Positions 1 to 9,400 are shown, counted from the stretch's first letter. The stretch is DNA of 17,596 bases from Desulfobacteraceae bacterium (GCA_030589225.1 JAUUWD010000001.1:1-17596), one strand, 5' to 3'. Notes: generated by a model not told the origin, from the letters alone. Translations and numbers: made by a program.

Positions 1-282
1 GTCAAAATCATTATTAAGAGAAAGGTAGCCAAAGACAAACAGGCTGAGCTGCTGCCGCTCCTCATACAAATGAGAGCTCTGGCTACAGCTCAAACAGGGT
101 ACATTTCCGGTGAGACCCTGAGAAGTGTGGAAAACTCAGAGGAATATCTGGTCATCAGTACATGGCAATCTGTGGATAATTGGAACGTGTGGCTCTCGAA
201 CAAACAAAGGGCCGAGGTTCATGAAAAGATTGACTCTCTGCTGGGAGAGAAGACGGAATACAGCATCTATCTCTATGGATAG
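1..282 (+). CDS. ABM-fold (antibiotic biosynthesis monooxygenase-like) protein, 5'-partial
   Basis: Reading frame 1 is open from the first base of the window to the TAG at 280-282, giving at least 93 residues. The start lies off the left edge; the ATG at 70 is an internal methionine. The C-terminal half carries the pattern usual for small ABM-domain proteins: a Gly-Tyr-Ile-Ser-Gly-Glu-Thr-Leu strand, then VISTWQSVDNWNVW, a stretch followed by basic residues, and a final strand. Proteins of this family are about 95-105 aa dimeric ferredoxin-like folds. Many are annotated as monooxygenases or heme-degrading enzymes, but the catalytic role cannot be assigned here. The gene converges on rodA with only 31 bp between the stops, and no clear terminator hairpin is visible there. 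Family assignment is fairly secure; function is not. Confidence 0.72.
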   Translation, partial: VKIIIKRKVAKDKQAELLPLLIQMRALATAQTGYISGETLRSVENSEEYLVISTWQSVDNWNVWLSNKQRAEVHEKIDSLLGEKTEYSIYLYG

Positions 283-313
283 CTCAGGATGGTGGGTTTC
301 TTTGGCAGCCGTT

Positions 314-1417
314 CTATTGGAACATAAAACGTCTCATGCTTATATTCATAAGGAGCCCCATGGCAGCCATGGTTGATATCAAAGATGACCCACCATAGCT
401 AAAAAGCAGGAGAGGGATCCCCACCACCGGCAACAACCCTGTAACCATCCCCACATTGATTACTATCTGCCAAAAGATAAAGGCCACAATACCAACAGCC
501 ATAATAGAGCCAAATTTATCTTTTGAAGCTTTCGCTATGTTGAGGCCCCATAGAATCAAAAAAAGATAGAGCAACAGGAGGAACGCTGAGCCTACAAATC
601 CCCATTCCTCGGCCAGCACTGAGAGCGCAAAATCCGTGTGTTGTTCCGGTAAAAAGTGCAATCGGGTCTGTGTTCCGCGTAGATACCCCTTGCCCCATAA
701 TAGGCCCGATCCGATGGCAATTTTAGACTGATTGATGTGGTATCCGGCTCCAAAAGGGTCCATATCAGGCCTGATAAACGTGAGGATCCGCATCCGCTGA
801 TATTCTTTCAGGCTGAACCATATAAAAGGAGCCACGGAAACAGCTGACCCAACCAGAATCACCAATGATTTCCAATACATTTTGACAAACAAAATCATGG
901 AAAAGGACCCGGCAACCAGCAGGAGGGCTGTTCCAAGATCAGGTTCTCTTAAAATAAGAACGCTCGGTGCCGCTATCAGTATGAATGGCTGCCAGAGATC
1001 TCGCAAACGGTATCCGCGATACCCGCGCTTCTCACTGAAAAACCTGGCAAGCACTATCACCATAGCAATCTTTGCCAACTCGGAGGGCTGAAAGGAAACG
1101 GGTCCCAGGCTCAACCACCTCTGTGAACCGGATGTTACCTTCCCCACAAACAAGACAAGAATTAAGAGGGCAATGGTGAAAATGTAAGCTGGATAAGCCA
1201 GTCGCTCAAGGGCAAAATAGTTAAAGGTGGTCATCACAAAGAAGACAGCAAATCCGATTAAGAACCAGTAGATCTGCTTTACAAAAACCTGTGACCCACC
1301 CACATCTCGAATAGCATATGTAGCACTATAGAGGTTTAAGATACTGATTCCCGCCAAAAGCAGCAGCAAAAGCAGCAAAATCCAATCAAAATTCTGGACC
1401 AGCCTGCGGTCAAACAT
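314..1417 (-). CDS. rodA: RodA, SEDS-family peptidoglycan glycosyltransferase
   Basis: This 367-aa polytopic membrane protein polymerises lipid II into glycan strands for lateral wall growth, working with PBP2 and the MreBCD scaffold. Visible SEDS signatures are RWLSLGPVSFQPSELAKIA (about residues 100-118), REPDLGTALL (157-166), the loop LPEQHTDFALSVLAEEWGF with Asp262 in the HTD motif implicated in SEDS catalysis, and a C-terminal GIPLLLFSYGGSSL. About ten hydrophobic segments are evident, and the length fits RodA rather than the longer FtsW. It starts with ATG at 1417 and has only a weak upstream Shine-Dalgarno. It lies 63 bp downstream of the PBP2 stop as the last gene of the mre operon. 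The PBP2 neighbour and the MFDRRLVQNFDW N-terminus favour RodA over FtsW. Confidence 0.96.
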   Translation of the reverse strand: MFDRRLVQNFDWILLLLLLLLAGISILNLYSATYAIRDVGGSQVFVKQIYWFLIGFAVFFVMTTFNYFALERLAYPAYIFTIALLILVLFVGKVTSGSQRWLSLGPVSFQPSELAKIAMVIVLARFFSEKRGYRGYRLRDLWQPFILIAAPSVLILREPDLGTALLLVAGSFSMILFVKMYWKSLVILVGSAVSVAPFIWFSLKEYQRMRILTFIRPDMDPFGAGYHINQSKIAIGSGLLWGKGYLRGTQTRLHFLPEQHTDFALSVLAEEWGFVGSAFLLLLYLFLILWGLNIAKASKDKFGSIMAVGIVAFIFWQIVINVGMVTGLLPVVGIPLLLFSYGGSSLISTMAAMGLLMNISMRRFMFQ

Positions 1418-1480
1418 GTCTAATATCTTTTAGATAAGATTTCTTTTGTTACCGGTTCTTTAATAAAATATAACACTGAT

Positions 1481-3337
1481 TCAATCAGTTACCGCTTCGG
1501 CTAACACCGATCTGTCCAATCCAAGATATGCCTTGATTAATTGACCGGCGATGGGCGCAGCAGCACTCCCGCCATGCCCCCCGTGCTCGACCACGATAGC
1601 AACTGCAATCCGCGGGTTTTCCGCCGGCGCGACAGCAACAAACCATGCATGGTCCCTAAATCGAACAGGAATATCTTTTTCACTCTCAAATTCCTCTTCC
1701 TTCTTAAGGGAAATGACTTGAGATGTCCCTGTCTTCCCGGCGACAGTCACTTCTTTCATCCTGGCCCTTCCACCAGTACCATGGGGTTCATTGACTACAC
1801 CAATAAGAGCATTTTTTACAAACTCCAGGTGTTCCTGTTTGATCCCTATTTTCCCTGTCACAACCGGAGCAAACTCATGGATCTTTTCGGTCTCGCTTTT
1901 CCCTACCCACCTGGTCACCTGAGGTCTATATACGATACCACCGTTAAAGACGGCTGAGACAAACGCAGCCATCTGAATCGGGGTCACCAGGACAAAGCTC
2001 TGCCCGATAGCCGTGGAGAGTGTCTCTCCCCCCTGCCAGGGAACACCCCATCTTTTGAGCTTCCAATCTCGGGTCGGTATCAGCCCTGCCTTCTCATGCA
2101 CTGGATCGAATCCGGTCCTTTTTCCAAGGCCGAATCTCATTGCATATTCAGCAATCTTGTCAATGCCCAGCCTGCGCCCCATATTATAAAAATACACATC
2201 ACAGGACTCAACCAGGGCCCTGTGGAGACTCACCGTGCCATGACCATATTTCTTCCAGCAACGGTATCCACGTCGTCCCAAATAGTAGATGCCTGTACAA
2301 ACTAACTCTTCCTCAGGATCGATTATACCTTCTTCGAGCCCAGCCAGTGCAACCACTATCTTGAAGACAGATCCGGGCGGGTATTGACCTGACAGGGCCC
2401 TATCCTGTAAAGGAAAATCCCCGGACAAGACAATTCCTTCCCAGCTTGCCCTGTCTATTCCCCCAACAAACAGATTCGGATCAAAAGAAGGGCTGCTCGC
2501 CAAGGCCAAAATCTCCCCGTTGTTGGGATCCATGGCAACAATCGCTCCGCTTTTGCCGGCAAGTGCCTTTTCAGCCACCGCCTGAAGATCCTTGTCTATT
2601 GTCAGGCAGACATTTTCGCCGGGGACCGGGGTTTTGCGTGCCATCACCCGTATTTTTCTTCCTGTTGCATCCACCTCCACCTGTGCGCCACCTCGCACCC
2701 CGTTTAAATCGCGCTGCCATTTCCACTCCACACCGGACTTTCCAATCAGATCACCCGGCTTGCTATCCGTGTATTTCCCGCTATTTAGCTGGTTCTCATT
2801 GATTTCTCCCAAATATCCGATGAGATGAGAGGCAAAGGTTCCGTTGATATAATGGCGTTGGGGCGCTACCTTTATAATGACCCCGGGAAGATTGAAGCGA
2901 TGGGTCTCAACTTTGGCCAACTCATCGCGAGACAAGTCTCTTTTGAGGCAAATAGGCCTAAAAGGGTATCTGAGCGAAGCCTCATCCAATTTCCGTTCTG
3001 CCTCCTCCGCCCCAAGTCCGGCCAAGCGACTTAGCCTTTCCAATAACTCTTCCAGGTCCTGGACTTCTTCCGGAACCACATAAAGATCATAGGAGGGACG
3101 GTTGTCCACGAGTGTCGCCCCATTCCGGTCTAAAATCATTCCCCTAAATGGGGAGATATCCTGGAGATGTATGCGATTACTTTCCGATTTGGTGCGGTAC
3201 ACGGATCCGTTTACGACCTGTAGGAACCAGAACCTCAGGACTAAAACACCAAAAACAGCCAGTACTACCAATGTTACCTTTTTTAGCTGTCTGTCAAAAA
3301 TCTCTAAAGAAAGAGGATCGAACTCTGATGTTCTCAA
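1481..3337 (-). CDS. mrdA: Penicillin-binding protein 2 (elongasome D,D-transpeptidase)
   Basis: Class B PBP that crosslinks peptidoglycan made by RodA. Numbered from the furthest-upstream in-frame start (TTG at 3379, 632 aa), one membrane helix spans about residues 34-54. The PBP dimerisation/pedestal region follows (about 70-245), then the transpeptidase domain (about 275-615). The active-site motifs are intact: SVFK with Ser337 and Lys340, SCD at 392-394 (the PBP2 version of SxN), and KTG at 549-551. I prefer the TTG at 3337 as start because a GGAG lies 9 nt upstream, whereas the TTG at 3379 has no purine-rich site. It also leaves a normal cytoplasmic tail of about 20 residues before the helix. 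The gene lies between mreD and rodA, the usual order in this operon. Confidence 0.95.
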   Translation of the reverse strand: MRTSEFDPLSLEIFDRQLKKVTLVVLAVFGVLVLRFWFLQVVNGSVYRTKSESNRIHLQDISPFRGMILDRNGATLVDNRPSYDLYVVPEEVQDLEELLERLSRLAGLGAEEAERKLDEASLRYPFRPICLKRDLSRDELAKVETHRFNLPGVIIKVAPQRHYINGTFASHLIGYLGEINENQLNSGKYTDSKPGDLIGKSGVEWKWQRDLNGVRGGAQVEVDATGRKIRVMARKTPVPGENVCLTIDKDLQAVAEKALAGKSGAIVAMDPNNGEILALASSPSFDPNLFVGGIDRASWEGIVLSGDFPLQDRALSGQYPPGSVFKIVVALAGLEEGIIDPEEELVCTGIYYLGRRGYRCWKKYGHGTVSLHRALVESCDVYFYNMGRRLGIDKIAEYAMRFGLGKRTGFDPVHEKAGLIPTRDWKLKRWGVPWQGGETLSTAIGQSFVLVTPIQMAAFVSAVFNGGIVYRPQVTRWVGKSETEKIHEFAPVVTGKIGIKQEHLEFVKNALIGVVNEPHGTGGRARMKEVTVAGKTGTSQVISLKKEEEFESEKDIPVRFRDHAWFVAVAPAENPRIAVAIVVEHGGHGGSAAAPIAGQLIKAYLGLDRSVLAEAVTD

Positions 3338-3404
3338 AGCCTTGTTCTCCGAAATCAATTCCGGTTGGCAAGTCTGCAATACAAAAAGTGAATTATATGA
3401 ATGC

Positions 3405-3878
3405 CTATGGCCGCTCGTTCAAAGAGCTAAGAGTATCTTCCAGGGAATCAGCCCTCAGACAATCAAATAGATAGAACAGGATAGGCGAAATCAGCCCTGT
3501 GCCCATCACTAAAAGCCCGGATACCCAAAGAAAATCCTTTGAAAAAGCCAGCCTATGGTAGAAGACTGTGAGCATCATGAAAAACATCACCTTTTTCAAT
3601 AAGACAGCCAGGGCAACAATGATCATCTGCCCCCTCGGGTGCTGGAGGTTAAAAAATTGCGAACCGAGATAAACCCCGCCGAAAACACACAGATAAAGAA
3701 AGGTAAAAAGCCCATGCAACCCGCCTGAAAAAAGATCGATTAGAATTCCTTGCCCGAAAGCAAACATGACCGTGGCAGTCTGTCCGTAAAACAAAAACAG
3801 ATAGGCGATGATAATGGTCAGGAGATCCAGATCAGTGAGATTCAAACCCATTATACTCATCCATTCCCCTTTAACCAA
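3405..3878 (-). CDS. mreD: MreD, rod shape-determining membrane protein (N-terminus uncertain)
   Basis: Small polytopic membrane protein linking MreC to the elongasome. The core is recognisable from LNLTDLDLLTIIIAYLFLFYG through FGQGILIDLFSGGLHGL, which matches the conserved MreD region around the DLxSG motif, followed by three further hydrophobic helices. The first in-frame ATG, GTG or TTG is the TTG at 3878 (157 aa). An ATG at 3860 has a good AAGGGG site. Both starts omit the N-terminal membrane helix normal for MreD. That helix is present in frame just upstream (AFYLFAWFLGLFF, roughly 3882-3920), and the frame stays open up to about 3995. The true start may be a non-canonical codon: ATA at 3923, overlapping the mreC TAG, or ATC at 3950/3947 behind a GAGGAG. 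A sequence error is also possible. The product call is secure; the start is not. Confidence 0.85.
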   Translation of the reverse strand: MVKGEWMSIMGLNLTDLDLLTIIIAYLFLFYGQTATVMFAFGQGILIDLFSGGLHGLFTFLYLCVFGGVYLGSQFFNLQHPRGQMIIVALAVLLKKVMFFMMLTVFYHRLAFSKDFLWVSGLLVMGTGLISPILFYLFDCLRADSLEDTLSSLNERP

Positions 3879-3919
3879 GGTGAAAAATAGTCCCAGGAAC
3901 CACGCGAAAAGGTAAAATG

Positions 3920-4765
3920 CTATTCGTTTTCTTTCAGCTGGTTCGATGATCTGCTCTCCTCTAAAATCACAAGGACTTCTTCTAACTTTGAAAAATCAAC
4001 AGCAGTCCTGATCTTAATATCTTTGAAAAGCTCTCCGGATATTTCTTTGACATCCAAAATCCGACCCACAGGTAAGCCTTTGGGGAAAACGCCTCCAAGC
4101 CCGGAAGTGACAACGATATCCCCCACAGTGATATCGTTGGATTTGGCCACATAATCAAGCTTGCAGATTTCGCTCATCAACCCTTTAAGCATACCTCTAT
4201 CACGAGATCGTTGAACAAGGCAGTCAACAGCACTGTTTTGATCAATAATCAACAACACCTTGGCGTAATTTGATGAGACAGACACTACTCTGCCTACCAC
4301 GCCAAAGGCATTCACCACCGGCATATCTAATCTTAACCCTGCCCATTTTCCTTTATCGATAATAACGGACTTAAACCATCCGGTAGGATCCCTCCCTATA
4401 ACCTGAGCAGCCAATACCGGCCGGTTGATCGTTTGTTTGAATTGGAGAAGTTCCTCGAGCCTTTCCTGGGTGGCTAACAATTCCCGGTATCGGCTATTCG
4501 CCATCTTGAGCGCATGAATTTCATTTTTTAGCTGCGTGTTTTCGTGATGAACGCCTACCAAACGGAAATAGTTTAACCACAATTCCTCCGTGCTTTTTGT
4601 AATTTGTTTGATTAGCTTTTGAAAGGGAGCGGTAATTTCTATGACAAATTGTTCAGCAGGATTCCATGTGGGTCCCAGGTCAGAATTGGACGAAAGCAAG
4701 AACAAAACAGCGCCAATAATAAAAACCCATAGCCAGATTGTGCGAAAGCCTGTTACACCTTTCAA
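3920..4765 (-). CDS. mreC: MreC, rod shape-determining protein
   Basis: A 281-aa bitopic scaffold that sits in the periplasm and connects MreB/MreD to PBP2. A short cytoplasmic start is followed by one hydrophobic helix at about residues 9-25, then a region with coiled-coil character (about 70-115, rich in Glu, Leu and Lys). The MreC beta domains follow, with AAQVIGRDPTGWFKSVIIDKG and SGLGGVFPKGLPVGRI, both typical of the family. The start is TTG at 4765 with AAGGGC a few bases upstream. An in-frame TAA just above it rules out a longer form. The gene lies 122 bp after mreB, and its stop codon overlaps the frame that encodes the N-terminus of mreD. Confidence 0.94.
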   Translation of the reverse strand: MKGVTGFRTIWLWVFIIGAVLFLLSSNSDLGPTWNPAEQFVIEITAPFQKLIKQITKSTEELWLNYFRLVGVHHENTQLKNEIHALKMANSRYRELLATQERLEELLQFKQTINRPVLAAQVIGRDPTGWFKSVIIDKGKWAGLRLDMPVVNAFGVVGRVVSVSSNYAKVLLIIDQNSAVDCLVQRSRDRGMLKGLMSEICKLDYVAKSNDITVGDIVVTSGLGGVFPKGLPVGRILDVKEISGELFKDIKIRTAVDFSKLEEVLVILEESRSSNQLKENE

Positions 4766-4836
4766 TGCTTGCCCTTAGCTCCGCTTTAGTTTGCAATTGT
4801 GGCGCGCCCTTGCAGACAAGAGCCCAATGCGTGCAG

Positions 4837-5946
<1,110 letters not shown>

Positions 5947-5978
5947 TTATTTCCCAGCTTATATTTAACTATACATTA

Positions 5979-6005
5979 ATTATACCATATTATTTGAATT
6001 ATCAA
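5979..6005 (-). promoter_or_regulatory. Candidate sigma-70-type promoter of the mre operon
   Basis: On the minus strand a consensus TATAAT (5979-5984) is preceded by TTGATA (6000-6005) at 15 bp, about 57 bp upstream of the mreB start codon, in very AT-rich DNA. The short spacer lowers confidence, and other -35 choices exist nearby. Confidence 0.42.
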
Positions 6006-6031
6006 TTATAAAATAACAAAATGAATTTTTC

Positions 6032-6060
6032 TTGACAAAAAATGCAATCCATGTTTGTAT
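6032..6060 (+). promoter_or_regulatory. Candidate sigma-70-type promoter of the rpmH operon
   Basis: A perfect TTGACA (6032-6037) is followed after 17 bp by TTGTAT (6055-6060), with an alternative TATGAA at 6058. The start codon of rpmH is about 40 bp downstream. The -35 hexamer is convincing and the -10 is weak. It faces away from the mre promoter in the same 179-bp intergenic region. Confidence 0.5.
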
Positions 6061-6101
6061 GAAAAATTGTTGTAATTCACACAGAAGGATCCAACATTAC
6101 T

Positions 6102-6236
6102 ATGAAAAGAACTTATCAGCCCAGCAATATTAAAAGGGCAAGAACACACGGCTTCAGGGCAAGAATGCGTACAAAGGGTGGCATAAATGTCTTGAAACGA
6201 AGAAGATCAAAGGGACGGAAACGATTAGCCGTATAG
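6102..6236 (+). CDS. rpmH: 50S ribosomal protein L34
   Basis: A 44-aa highly basic protein of the large ribosomal subunit. It starts [18 protein letters not shown] and continues with [21 protein letters not shown], the near-invariant L34 pattern, with the normal length. An AAGGA lies about 12 nt before the ATG. It is the first gene of the conserved rpmH-rnpA-yidD-yidC-jag-mnmE run, 37 bp ahead of rnpA. Confidence 0.97.
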   Translation: MKRTYQPSNIKRARTHGFRARMRTKGGINVLKRRRSKGRKRLAV

Positions 6237-6273
6237 ACACACCCTTTAATTCCAACCAGGTTACATTAGCCTA

Positions 6274-6624
6274 ATGGGATCTTTTTCGTTTCCAAAAAGA
6301 ATAAAAATATTGAATCGAGCTGACTATGTCAATGCAAATAGATCAGGGAGGCGCATTCATTCAAGACACTTTACCGTCATTCTCAAACAGAACGGGCTCG
6401 GCATTACGAGATTGGGGGTCATTGTAAGTAAGAAGACAGGAAACGCGGTCAAGAGGAATAGGGTCAAGCGCCTTATCAGAGAACTTTTCAGGCTTAATAA
6501 GTCCCGTTTCCCCCAAGGATATGATATCGTCATTGCAGCAAAAAAGGGTGCTAGCTATTTGGATCTCCGGAAAATCAAAGAGGAAATCGGGGAAATTATT
6601 TTTGACAAAAAGCCCTTTATATAA
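6274..6624 (+). CDS. rnpA: Ribonuclease P protein component
   Basis: A 116-aa basic protein that binds the catalytic RNase P RNA and assists 5' maturation of pre-tRNAs. The RNR signature is intact in [18 protein letters not shown] (about residues 53-70). The N-terminal [18 protein letters not shown] and the C-terminal helix region fit the family, as does the length. The ATG at 6274 lacks an obvious Shine-Dalgarno, so translation may be coupled to rpmH. The 3' end overlaps the start of yidD by 23 bp. Confidence 0.96.
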   Translation: MGSFSFPKRIKILNRADYVNANRSGRRIHSRHFTVILKQNGLGITRLGVIVSKKTGNAVKRNRVKRLIRELFRLNKSRFPQGYDIVIAAKKGASYLDLRKIKEEIGEIIFDKKPFI

Positions 6625-6835
6625 GCTCAGATATGTACCTATAGCCTTAATAGTTATATATCAACGATTTATTTCATCTCTCTGGCCTCCTTCCTGTCGT
6701 TTTTATCCTACGTGCTCAAGCTATGCCCGCCATGCTATTATCAAATATGGGATTTTGAAAGGGGGAGGTCTGGCGTTGATCAGAATCTCCAAATGTCACC
6801 CCTTTCATCCAGGGGGATATGATCCCCTTGTATGA
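6602..6835 (+). CDS. yidD: YidD, membrane protein insertion efficiency factor
   Basis: A 77-aa protein that accompanies YidC and helps membrane protein insertion. The family core is clear: [20 protein letters not shown], then [32 protein letters not shown], and a terminal GGYDPL. The conserved cysteines of [11 protein letters not shown] and KCHPF are all present. I chose the TTG at 6602, inside the end of rnpA, because a GGGGA sits about 8-9 nt upstream and the length matches the usual 70-85 aa. A much longer reading from 6521 would lie almost entirely inside rnpA. Confidence 0.92.
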   Translation: MTKSPLYKLRYVPIALIVIYQRFISSLWPPSCRFYPTCSSYARHAIIKYGILKGGGLALIRISKCHPFHPGGYDPLV

Positions 6836-6920
6836 AGGATTGTGGCCTGCGTGATTATCATTATTCCTGTGGCGCCAACACCCGCTAATTTTGTATTTAA
6901 TATGTCAAAAAACATACAAT

Positions 6921-6942
6921 TTAGGATTCTGAGGGATCCTAA
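6921..6942 (+). other. Small hairpin directly upstream of the yidC ribosome-binding site
   Basis: TTAGGAT (6921-6927) and ATCCTAA (6936-6942) form a perfect 7-bp stem with an 8-nt loop. The stem ends 16 nt before the yidC ATG and just before its AAGG. No T-tract follows, so it is not a terminator. It may influence yidC translation or mark an RNA processing site. Confidence 0.3.
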
Positions 6943-6957
6943 AACAAGGTAGTTCAG

Positions 6958-8619
6958 ATGGAAAAGAGAACGATACTGGCCTTTGCTTTATCCTTCCTGG
7001 TGCTTATTCTATGGTCATTCCTTTTCAACCCGAGCAAAGACCAGGTTTCAAAAAAAGGTGAAACCCCTGAAACAGTTGCACCGAGGACTGTATCGCAGTC
7101 TCCAGAAACTGCGAGCGCACCGCATGCTGCGCTTTCTAAAGCACCAGAGAAAACAAAATTTAAGTTGGCCCCAGAAACTGATGAAAAAGAGATTGTGGTC
7201 GACACACCCTTATACAGGGCTGTCTTTACCAATGCGGGCCCCACCATTAAAAGCTTTAAACTGAAAGAATACCGTGAGTCCGTAGAGCCTGATTCACCCT
7301 TGATTGAACTTATCAATCTTCAGCAAGATAAGGCCGATTTTTTGATAATAAGCTTTGATGGGGCGTCTGCAAGTCAACTTGAAAAAACCATCTACCAGGT
7401 GGAGCACCAAAAAATACGGCTCGAATCAGATTCTTCGCCTAAAAACCTGGTTTTCCACTCCTCGACCTCCGGTGGGATTTCAATTAGTCAGACGTACCGC
7501 TTTTATCCGGATCAATACAGGATCGATCTCCATATCGATGTAATCAATCAATCGGGGGAAATAGTCACGGGCGCCTTTGTCGCTGATATAAAGGCATTAC
7601 CGCCCGAGGGTAAGCAAAGCTATTACTCCTACGTTGGTATCGTCCTGCTCCTGGACGACAAACTTGAAGAAGTTAAGATCAAAAAGGCATCCGAACCAAA
7701 GGACCTGGCAGGCCGGATCGGTTGGATGGCCTATGAGGACGATTTCTTTATATCAGCCGTTATCCCGGATGAACCTTCAAAGGCAAGTTTCAAAGGGCGT
7801 CTATTGCCATCTGGCATATTGGAAGGCACCTACATGCCACCATCTATTTCACTACACCCTTCTGAACGGGTCTCTTCCGGCTATACCCTGTACCTCGGAC
7901 CCAGAGAACTGGGTATCCTGAAACAGCTTGGAAAAAATCTCGAAAGGGCCATTTCTTTTGGATGGACTGACATAATTGCCAAGCCCCTTCTGTATCTCCT
8001 GAGATTTTTCAACCAGTACATAAACAACTATGGTGTATCCATTATTCTTCTCACAATCCTGATCAAGGGCCTTTTCTGGCCCCTGACACACAAAAGCTAC
8101 AAATCCATGAAAGAGATGCAGAAACTCCAGCCCAGAATGGCCAAGATCAGAGAAAAATATAAAAACAACAAAGCACAACTGAACAAAGAAATGATGGGGC
8201 TGTACAAAACCTACAAGGTGAACCCCATGGGCGGATGCTTGCCCATGATAATCCAGCTTCCAGTATTCTTTGCTCTTTTTAGAATTCTGGGTAGCGCCAT
8301 TGAACTGAGACAGGCACCGTTTATGCTTTGGATAAAAGATCTTTCAGCCCCTGATCGCCTTTTCAACTTCCCGTTTAGTATTCCCTTCATGGAACCGCCT
8401 TACGGAATACCAGTGCTTACCCTGTTGATGGGCGCTTCCATGTTTCTTCAGCAGAAAATGACCCCGACCCCCGGGGACCCGATGCAGGCCAAAATCATGA
8501 TGTTCTTACCACTTATCTTTACATTTATGTTTATCAACTTTCCATCTGGCCTTGTTCTTTACTGGTTTGTCAACAATATTCTATCAATAGGCCAGCAGTA
8601 CCGTATTCACAGGAGTTAA
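6958..8619 (+). CDS. yidC: YidC membrane protein insertase
   Basis: A 553-aa inner-membrane insertase/chaperone of the Oxa1/YidC family, close to the E. coli length. It has an N-terminal membrane helix (about residues 6-23), a Pro/Thr/Ala-rich linker and a large periplasmic beta domain (about 55-330). The conserved insertase domain follows from about 335, with the cytoplasmic helical hairpin (SYKSMKEMQKLQPRM...), the GCLPMIIQLPVFFALFR membrane segment (about 424) and FPSGLVLYWFVNNILSIGQQ near the end. This domain layout is the Gram-negative form. The ATG at 6958 follows AAGG at about 9 nt. jag follows after 24 bp. Confidence 0.97.
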   Translation: MEKRTILAFALSFLVLILWSFLFNPSKDQVSKKGETPETVAPRTVSQSPETASAPHAALSKAPEKTKFKLAPETDEKEIVVDTPLYRAVFTNAGPTIKSFKLKEYRESVEPDSPLIELINLQQDKADFLIISFDGASASQLEKTIYQVEHQKIRLESDSSPKNLVFHSSTSGGISISQTYRFYPDQYRIDLHIDVINQSGEIVTGAFVADIKALPPEGKQSYYSYVGIVLLLDDKLEEVKIKKASEPKDLAGRIGWMAYEDDFFISAVIPDEPSKASFKGRLLPSGILEGTYMPPSISLHPSERVSSGYTLYLGPRELGILKQLGKNLERAISFGWTDIIAKPLLYLLRFFNQYINNYGVSIILLTILIKGLFWPLTHKSYKSMKEMQKLQPRMAKIREKYKNNKAQLNKEMMGLYKTYKVNPMGGCLPMIIQLPVFFALFRILGSAIELRQAPFMLWIKDLSAPDRLFNFPFSIPFMEPPYGIPVLTLLMGASMFLQQKMTPTPGDPMQAKIMMFLPLIFTFMFINFPSGLVLYWFVNNILSIGQQYRIHRS

Positions 8620-8643
8620 GCATCACATTTGGAGGTCACAATC

Positions 8644-9294
8644 ATGCAATCTTTTGAATTTGAAGGAAAAACTACCGAGGAAGCGATTGAAAATGCCTGT
8701 CGCCAACTCAAGCTCACCAAAGACGAGATCGACGTCGAAATCATTGAACCCGGATCCGCGGGAATTTTTGGATTAGTAGGTGGCAGGAAGGCTAAAGTCA
8801 AAGTCACGACTACAGGTGAAGAACCGGAACCCGTCGAGGAGACAAACGGGGTCGCCATTGCTAAAGACGCACTGGAAAATATCTTGACACTGATCCCCAT
8901 GGAGGGAACCACAGTAAGCGCAGCACAAAACGATGGCACAATTGCCCTTAACATTGAAGGCGATACATCGGGGCTTCTAATAGGGCGAAAGGGGAGAACC
9001 TTGGACGCCCTGCAGTTTATCGTGAACAAGATCGTTAATAAAGCCCTGGAAAAGCGAACCCAGGTGGTTGTTGATTCTGAAAATTATCGTCAGCGAAGAC
9101 GAGAGTCTTTGATCCAGATGGCCCTGAGGATGGGCGAAAAAGCCAAAAATATCGGAAAACCTGTAGTCACGAATCTTTTAAATCCCCATGACCGGAGAAT
9201 CGTTCACATGGCCCTGAGGGACGATGAGTCCCTGGACACGAAAAGCCGGGGGGAAGGTATTTTAAAAAAGATCCTCATCATACCTGAAAGATAA
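8644..9294 (+). CDS. jag: Jag (KhpB-type) RNA-binding protein, Jag_N-KH-R3H
   Basis: A 216-aa cytoplasmic RNA-binding protein. It has an N-terminal Jag domain (MQSFEFEGKTTEEAIENA..., ending in the GIFGLVGGRKAKVKV strand), a KH domain with GLLIGRKGRTLDALQF (about residues 105-120), and a C-terminal R3H-type domain with RRRESLIQMA and a MALRDDESLDTKSRGEG motif. It starts at the ATG at 8644 because GGAGG lies 8 nt upstream. The TTG at 8629 overlaps that site and is not credible. It follows yidC in the same operon, as is usual. Confidence 0.95.
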   Translation: MQSFEFEGKTTEEAIENACRQLKLTKDEIDVEIIEPGSAGIFGLVGGRKAKVKVTTTGEEPEPVEETNGVAIAKDALENILTLIPMEGTTVSAAQNDGTIALNIEGDTSGLLIGRKGRTLDALQFIVNKIVNKALEKRTQVVVDSENYRQRRRESLIQMALRMGEKAKNIGKPVVTNLLNPHDRRIVHMALRDDESLDTKSRGEGILKKILIIPER

Positions 9295-9296
9295 CC

Positions 9297-9331
9297 TTAT
9301 TTGTCTGTTGAAAGTTGTCTGTTGTCAGTTG
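9297..9331 (-). repeat. Heptamer (CAACNNN) repeat block, left copy
   Basis: Read on the minus strand this is an in-register run of 7-mers: CAACTGA, CAACAGA, CAACTTT, CAACAGA, CAAATAA. It begins 3 bp after the jag stop. A second block of the same heptamer type, in the opposite orientation, lies at 9557-9598, so the two blocks bracket the jag-mnmE gap as inverted repeats. Confidence 0.6.
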
Positions 9332-9343
9332 GCACAAAAGATG

Positions 9344-9400
9344 GCGGAATACGGAAAGATAGGAGGCTGTGATCTGCCCCATGGAAGGGGGCTATTCCGC
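9344..9400 (+). other. Candidate structured RNA or hairpin between jag and mnmE
   Basis: GCGGAATA (9344-9351) and TATTCCGC (9393-9400) form a perfect 8-bp stem. A second stem, GCCCC (9376-9380) with GGGGC (9388-9392), stacks directly against its 3' side, leaving a 24-nt purine-rich single strand 5' of it. No known riboswitch consensus was recognised. It could equally be the core of the repeat element bracketed by the heptamer blocks. Confidence 0.3.

Noticed and set aside
125..376. 83-codon plus-strand ORF at the left end
   Set aside because: It overlaps the ABM-fold frame and the end of rodA in other frames and shows no protein-like pattern.
1541..1957. 138-codon plus-strand ORF opposite mrdA
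   Set aside because: It is antisense to the PBP2 transpeptidase domain, whose motifs are clearly real.
6521..6601. Longer YidD N-terminus
   Set aside because: The extra residues lie wholly inside rnpA and do not resemble YidD. The TTG at 6602 has a Shine-Dalgarno and gives the family length.
8616..9029. 137-codon minus-strand ORF opposite jag
   Set aside because: It is the antisense shadow of jag with Ser/Val-rich composition typical of reverse-frame reading.
9297..9331. CRISPR-like short repeats near jag
   Set aside because: The 7-bp units are directly tandem with no spacers and too short for CRISPR repeats.
9344..9400. Known riboswitch class upstream of mnmE
   Set aside because: The stems do not match any consensus I can recall (GEMM, fluoride, preQ1, glycine and others), so it is kept only as an unnamed structure.
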